A program made the translations under genes and the position numbers. DNA of 64,000 nt from Zantedeschia hybrid cultivar (Eukaryota; Streptophyta; Magnoliopsida; Alismatales; Araceae): positions 23,785,614 to 23,849,613 of the forward strand of contig JARZZO010000008.1 in NCBI GenBank assembly GCA_030544215.1. The letters are read 5' to 3'. Below are positions 58,139 to 64,000 of this stretch, one piece after another. The notes under the pieces are model-generated. The model made no database searches. It was not told the origin of the DNA and worked only from the letters and a program-made list of their open reading frames with translations. How positions within the stretch are numbered: position 1 is the stretch's first letter; every line of letters starts with the position of its first letter.

Positions 58139-58800
58139 GAAATTTCATTCCTTCAACCATGCTTACGTACATAACAAGATCCAGACGTTACACAGACAAG
58201 AAACACTACCATGCCCCCCGATGAAGGAATGGTACATAAACAATGCCTCTTTGGTACAACCCAAGTCAAAGATTTCAACTCATAAGAAAAGTGGAAAACA
58301 CTAGAACTGTAGAGATTGAAGCCTTCCAATAATCCAAAGTTGAACCGATCAGCAAGAACAATATTAGAGGGCTTCTTCTCCTTCATAGCAGAATGAGGTG
58401 ATCCCTCAGACTTCGAATGGCTGCAAATATCTTTTGGCAGCTTAAACAAACAGGTACAGATCTCGGAGAGTATGCTCCTTTCCTGGAGCAAATACAAAGA
58501 ATGCCCATAACTGAGATCCTGGGTAACTGACGAAGAGCTCGAATGACCTGCACTGAATGATAAATAAAGCTAGCCACAGTGGTTTCCACAGAATACGACA
58601 GGATTGTCGTGATAAACTTCCAGACAGTGAAGACAAACTGTATGAGAGAGAGACACCATAGGAAGAGGAAAGGCAGTCGTTTTCGTAGAGGCGAGAAAGC
58701 CGGAGTGTGCAAGTAGTGCTTAGATTTAAAAGGCTTCGATATAAGTTGAAGATAAAGTGAACTGCAGGCAAAACAACGCAAAGCTAAAGAAAAGTTAACC
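58139..58800 (-). other. Possible exon-containing region of an unknown minus-strand transcript
   Basis: Composition is mixed and exon-like. An acceptor-like TTCAGTGCAG sits near 58545. Downstream, one frame (about 58497-58153) reads LSEICTCLFKLPKDICSHSK and MKEKKPSNIVLADRFNFGLL. Another frame over 58781-58383 is open for 132 codons and hydrophobic. The two frames conflict and I recognise neither. It could be a non-coding transcript or a decayed gene. Confidence 0.25.
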
Positions 58801-60100
58801 TCTATCCAAAGATAAAGAACACAACCAGGAAATCCGTAGGCCTCTGGTAAGAGATTATTCCTCCTAGATAGGGGACATACGGTGGCAGGGGTACAACAGA
58901 ATTTAAAATCTTCATACTGTCTACTTGCTTGATCAGATAACAGTTATAACTGTAATACTCAGTGAAACATCGCAGCAAATTATTATTCTCTTAACTAAAT
59001 GGGTCCGGATCTGGATGTGGCTAACCAGCTTTCGGTCGGAATGGAACGTTCTCTTATCCACTCGTGGGCATAGAATCGAGAAGGGATAACGCAACTTCAG
59101 AAAAAGTTGGAAAACGTGATTGGATTCAGGGGTGAGAGGCGGACCTGAGGGCGTTGGTTGTCGGATCTATCGCGGTCACTGGCACCTAAAAGTGAGATGC
59201 TCCGCCCAAAAGCATGCAATGTTTTCTCCAAACGTTTTAGTCTGCACAGCTGAAATTCTATGTAAGCATAGATTTATAAAAGTGAAACTTATAAAGATTT
59301 TTTAGAAAAAGAATTTAGAAAATCGTATCTCTCCTTACCTGTATCTCCTTGTTCAGGAAATATTTTTCCAATTAACTTTCACATGTTCTGCAAAAACAAA
59401 TAAGATTAGTTGGTAAAATGTTTTTCATATTTTTAGTATATTCTTTTTTCCCTGGGATCTATTTTTCCACCCCTCTCTATGAGAAAATATTTTCACAAAA
59501 AATATTTACTACTCTCTCTCTCTCTCCACATCAAATTCTCACGTCGCATTCTCTGCATATTTTCTATTTTTCATGAGATTCGCAAACATGTGTTTTTGTT
59601 TTATAGAAAAACAATTTTCGTAATTTTTTACTCTCCAAAAAACACTTAATTTGATTCTTTACTTTCAAAAAAAATATTGAAAATGCAAACGTCCCGTCAG
59701 AAAAAAAAATTGAGATTATACACTTATTGATGGGAATAAGTGTGATACAGAAAACCCCTCACACATTAATTTGCAGTAACTCTATTGAATTTTTTTTTTC
59801 CAACAGAAATGAGGTGAAAAAGAGAGCAAGAAGGACACCTGTACTCCATGCTTAAAAGTAGTTTACTTTAATAACATAACAATTTTATAATATAGAAATT
59901 AAACAAAGACAACTCACGTGTAAAAGAAACTAACCTCTATTTGAATAGAACGTAGACTTCAAGGTCTCGCTCTTCACTACCATTCTTATTCTTTTCAGAA
60001 AAAATACTAGTATTATTACTATTGCTGCTATATTAACTCTTATGAATATTAATATTGCTGTTGTTGTTGTGATATTAAAAATTTGTTCTCATTATTCCAT
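58801..60100. other. Upstream region of the TPS gene
   Basis: AT-rich with a CT run at about 59510-59526 and poly(T/A) tracts. No gene is supported. The TPS promoter should lie here, perhaps with a 5' UTR intron ending at the TTCAAACAG acceptor at 60108. Confidence 0.4.
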
Positions 60101-60425
60101 TCAAACAGGCAACAGCAACGCCCTTCTTCTTCGCGGTCTGTTTTGTTCGGATATCGAAAGCGTAGGATCGACCTGGTTATCGATCTGGTTCTTCCCTTTC
60201 CTACATACAAGGAACACGTCCAACTAGCAGTTAAGCTCCTTCCCGCGACCCGTTCCTGCTGCGCATTGGCCACCTCCCAAGAACACCCCCCTGCTTTCCT
60301 CGTTTGCTCCGGCGAGTCCCCGCCATGGTTTGATATCCCTCCAGCCCCACCGACAATATCGCCTCCAAGCCCTCCGCCGGCAGCGAAACCGCATCGCAGT
60401 AGCGCCCTCCAGCGAGACCGCAACC
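60101..60425 (+). promoter_or_regulatory. 5' leader of the TPS gene, with acceptor and short upstream ATGs
   Basis: TTCAAACAG at 60100-60108 could be the acceptor of a 5' UTR intron, which is common in class II TPS genes. The leader has an out-of-frame upstream ATG with an immediate stop at 60324-60332 (ATGGTTTGA). A long alternative frame over the GC-rich exon is a composition shadow. Upstream ORFs could affect translation, but no conserved peptide was recognised. Confidence 0.4.
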
Positions 60426-63400
60426 ATGATGTCGAGGTCGTACACGAACCTGATGGACCTGGCGTCGGGGAACATCCCGGCGTTCGGGGCCGGGGGCCGC
60501 ACGGGGCGGCCGCGCCTGCCGCGGGTGATGACCGTGCCGGGCGTGGTGTGCGAGCTGGACGACGAGCAGGCTCACAGCGTGTCGTCGGACGCGCCCTCCT
60601 CTCTCGCGCAGGACCGCATCATCATCGTGGCCAACCAGCTGCCGGTGCGGGCGCGGCGCCGAGCCGACGGCCGCGGCTGGAGCTTCTCCTGGGACGAGGA
60701 GTCCCTGCTGCTGCAGCTCAAGGACGGCCTCCCCGACGACATGGAGGTCATCTACGTCGGCTCCCTGCGCGCCGACGTCGACCCGGCCGAGCAGGACGAC
60801 GTCGCCCAGGCCCTCCTCGACCGCTTCCGCTGCGTCCCGGCCTTCCTCCCCGCCGACGTCCTCGCCCGCTTCTACCACGGCTTCTGCAAGCAGCAGCTCT
60901 GGCCGCTCTTCCACTACACCCTCCCCCTCTCCGGTGGCCGCCGCTTCGACCGCTCCCTCTGGGAGGCCTACGTCGCCGCCAACAAGATCTACGCCCAGAA
61001 GGTGATCGAGGTCATCAGCCCCGAAGACGACTACGTCTGGGTCCACGACTACCACCTCATGGTGGTGCCCACCTTCCTCCGGCGCCGCTTCAACCGCCTC
61101 CGCATGGGCTTCTTCCTCCACAGTCCCTTCCCCTCCTCCGAAATCTACCGCACCCTCTCCGTCCGCGAGGAGATCCTCAAGGCCCTTCTCAATTGCGACC
61201 TCGTCGGCTTCCACACCTTTGACTACGCCCGCCACTTCCTCTCCTGCTGCGGCCGCATGCTGGGCCTCGAGTACCAGTCCAAGCGCGGCTACATCGGCGT
61301 CGAGTACTTCGGCAGGACTGTCGGTATCAAGATCATGCCCGTAGGCGTCCACATGGGCCAGCTCGAGTCCGCTCTCTCCCTCGCCGACAAGGAGAGGCAT
61401 GCCGGGGACCTCCGGCAGCAGTTCGCCGGCAAAACCGTGCTCCTTGGCGTAGATGACCTGGACGTCTTCAAAGGCATCAACTTGAAGCTGCTCGCCTTCG
61501 AGCAGATGCTCAAGGTGCACCCCACCTGGCAGGGCCGTGCCGTGCTCGTCCAGATCGCCAACCCCCCGCGAGGAGGTCGTGGCAGGGATCTGGACGAGTT
61601 CCCGGCCGAGATCCAGGAGACCTGTAAGAGGATCAACAACACATTCGGGCGGGGCGACTACAAGCCCGTCGTCTACATCGACCGCCCGATCTCCTTCGGC
61701 GAGCGCATCGCCTTCTACACCGTCGCCGAGTGCGTCGTGGTGACGGCGGTGAGGGACGGCATGAACCTGACGCCGTACGAGTACATCGTTTGCAGGCAGG
61801 GGCTCGCCGCCGGCTCGGATTCTGATCCCGGCGGCGGCCGCCCGGGGAAGAGCATGCTGGTGGTGTCCGAGTTCATAGGGTGCTCCCCTTCTCTGAGTGG
61901 TGCAATTAGGATCAACCCATGGAACATCGAGTCCACGGCGGAGGCCATGAACGAGGCCATTTCTTTGAATGAGGCCGAGAAGCAGCTAAGGCATGAGAAG
62001 CACTACAAGTACATTAGCACCCATGATGTGGCTTATTGGTCTAGGAGCTTCCTGCATGATCTGGAGAGGACTTGCAGGGATCACTTCAGGAGGAAGTGTT
62101 GGGGCATTGGTCTGGGGTTTGGTTTCAGGGTGGTGGCCCTTGATCCTAATTTCAGGAAGCTTAACATAGATGGTATTTTGTCAGAGTATAAGAGGACGAG
62201 GAATAGAGCCATACTGTTGGACTATGATGGAACAGTGATGCCCCAAGCCTCCATTAACAAGACACCAGGGTATGAGGTTATCTCCATTATGAATTCACTA
62301 TGCAGTGATGGGAAGAATGTTGTTTTCATTGTGAGCGGGAGGGGGAGGGACAGCTTGGGCAAGTGGTTCTCTCCTTGTGAGAAGCTTGGGATTGCAGCAG
62401 AGCATGGCTACTTCATGAGGTATATTTTATTTTGATCCCTTTGAATCTCCTCAAAATTACAGCATCTCTCCCACTGGACCTTAATGAGTATTAAGTAAAA
62501 TGGAAAATGTTCACACTACAAAATGCAGGAAACTTTTACTTCTGATCACCAGCTGATCTGTTTGACCGCTTGATATGAACAGGTATTTGCCGAGTTGATG
62601 AGGCACATTTTCATCATTTTTATTCTCCTCATTATGACAATGCCCTGGTCACTAGGCAGTAACGCACTTAATGGAATATATGGATTCTGCCACTAGCAAA
62701 AGATTAACAATTTTCCTTTTTTGTTACTTGAAATCACAGCTCGCTGTGTTTAGTAGCTTGGAAGGGACAGGGATATGGGTTTGGCATTTTATGTAGATAT
62801 GCTACACTTGTTTAGATAGGCTTTGTTTCAGGTCTTTCAACATCTTCTCTCTGTTGGATCCCTGTTACCCCCCTGCAAATGTATAATCCCCTTATTAGCA
62901 TCTAACATTTCCTCAGATTAAGGGGAATAAATTGGCAAAGCTTGTTTTGGGGTGGGGATCACAGTGACAAGATGTTGTATTATCGACAGGTGGAGTAGAG
63001 ATGAAGGATGGGAGACGTGTGGGCAAACTACAGACTTTGGATGGATACAACTTGCTGAACCAGTGATGAAGCAGTACACTGAGGCTACTGATGGTTCATT
63101 ACTTGAGATAAAAGAGAGTGCCCTGGTATGGCACCATCGGGATGCGGACCTAGCTTTTGGATCTGCTCAGGCAAAAGAGATGCTGGACCACCTAGAGAGT
63201 GTACTAGCTAATGAACCAGTTGTAGTGAAGAGGGGGCAGTTCATTGTGGAAGTTAAACCTCAGGTATGTGAAGACTACCCTTCTTGGTATTGTCTCAAAA
63301 CCTCCTCTCTTCTTCCTTTTACACCCCCTTTAGTCCCTCTCCTCCATGTTATTCCAATATTAATTTTTAGTATTTATATTATAGACCTCAAAAATCACAA

Positions 63401-63944
63401 CATAAAAAATAATACTACATATATTAATACTCATGCTCCACCGAACAGGGCATAAGCAAAATATTCCTTGTAATTATTAAAACCCTTACCAGATCGGCTT
63501 GTCTCCATGCATGACGACCACACGTATACATAAAGAATCTGTTCTGTTAGATAATGCTATTTGGTATCTGGAGTGTCAGCTAGTTTTGGATTGATGAACA
63601 TCTCAATATTTTCTTACCTTTATGTTGATCTCTAGGGAGTCAGCAAAGGCCTGGTCGCAGAGAAGATATTGTCGTCGATGAAAGGGAAGGGTAAACAAGC
63701 AGACTTTATATTATGCATAGGCGACGATAGATCCGATGAGGACATGTTTGAAGGAATCGCTGCACTGACAAGGGACTTGGTATCCTCCAGCAGTTCCATC
63801 TTTGCTTGCACAGTTGGACAGAAGCCAAGTAGAGCCAAGTACTACTTGGATGACACAGCCGAAGTCATAACACTGCTTAAAGCTTTAGCTGAAGCCTCTA
63901 ATGATGGCCAGTCTTCTTCATCAGAGCCAGAGAACGAAGCCTGA
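60426..63944 (+). CDS. Class II trehalose-6-phosphate synthase/phosphatase-like protein
   Basis: Exons are 60426-62419, 62990-63263 and 63636-63944 (859 codons with stop, 858 residues), a typical class II length and three-exon plan. Borders are GAG/GTATAT...CGACAG and CAG/GTATGT...TCTAG. The first of two ATGs is taken because the family begins M(M)SRSYTNLxDLASGN. A GT20 synthase-like domain runs from about residue 64 (RIIIVANQLPVRA). The C-terminal HAD phosphatase-like domain has D599-Y-D601-G-T and GDDRSDED (about 785-792). Class II plant proteins usually lack clear synthase activity and are seen as regulators of sugar/T6P signalling and SnRK1 in the cytosol. It looks closest to TPS7-type members; the exact orthologue is uncertain. 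GC falls strongly from the start of exon 1 to its end. Confidence 0.95.
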
Positions 63945-64000
63945 TAAAGTGAAGCCTCCACCAGAGAGCACAGACCACACCCGGCATGTACCCATATAGA

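Noticed and set aside
60083..61520. Long open frames overlapping TPS exon 1 on both strands (379 and 429 codons)
   Set aside because: They are Pro/Arg/Gly or Glu/Val-rich shadows of a GC-rich exon and match no family; the TPS frame is unambiguous.

Overview
The window is nuclear DNA from a seed plant, most likely a monocot. The genes have introns, the trehalose gene shows a steep 5'-to-3' fall in GC, and the intergenic space is filled with AT-rich sequence, LTR retrotransposons and small TIR elements. The species cannot be named from the sequence alone. Nearly everything here was read by eye, so repeat boundaries rest on visible terminal repeats and target-site duplications (TSDs).

Layout. 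1-1110: 5' half of an R2R3-MYB gene on the minus strand, with a hAT-like MITE just upstream of its TATA box. 1.4-4.3 kb: a tandem poly(T) repeat, a poly(A)-tailed retroposon-like stretch, an orphan exon and a solo LTR. 4.3-6.1 kb: a tRNA-derived SINE split by a hAT-type element that carries a decayed BAG-domain gene copy. 6.4-10.3 kb: an FKBP17-like immunophilin pseudogene cut by two solo LTRs of one family, each with its own TSD. 10.9-29 kb: intergenic DNA with many MITEs, a MULE-like element and one Tat-type LTR with a primer-binding-like site. 29.9-30.2 kb: an intact small secreted-peptide gene related to the PIP/PIPL (SGPS) group. 31-50 kb: intergenic DNA with TRIM retroelements, MITEs, a striking cluster of inverted ATGACAAATA motifs and a SINE-like B box. 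50.0-57.9 kb: a young, rearranged Ty3/gypsy Tat-lineage element with near-identical LTRs and a 5-bp TSD. It holds a spliced transposon-type ORF on the plus strand, a 146-bp tandem array, and an RNase H/integrase remnant on the minus strand. 60.4-63.9 kb: a complete three-exon class II trehalose-6-phosphate synthase gene.

Three host genes look functional: the MYB (partial, exits at the left edge), the peptide precursor and the TPS gene. They belong to separate processes (transcription of specialised metabolism or development, peptide signalling, sugar signalling) and nothing suggests a cluster. The most unusual structure is the Tat element. Its internal block is inverted relative to its LTRs. 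No new multi-gene system was recognised beyond this and the nested transposon structures.
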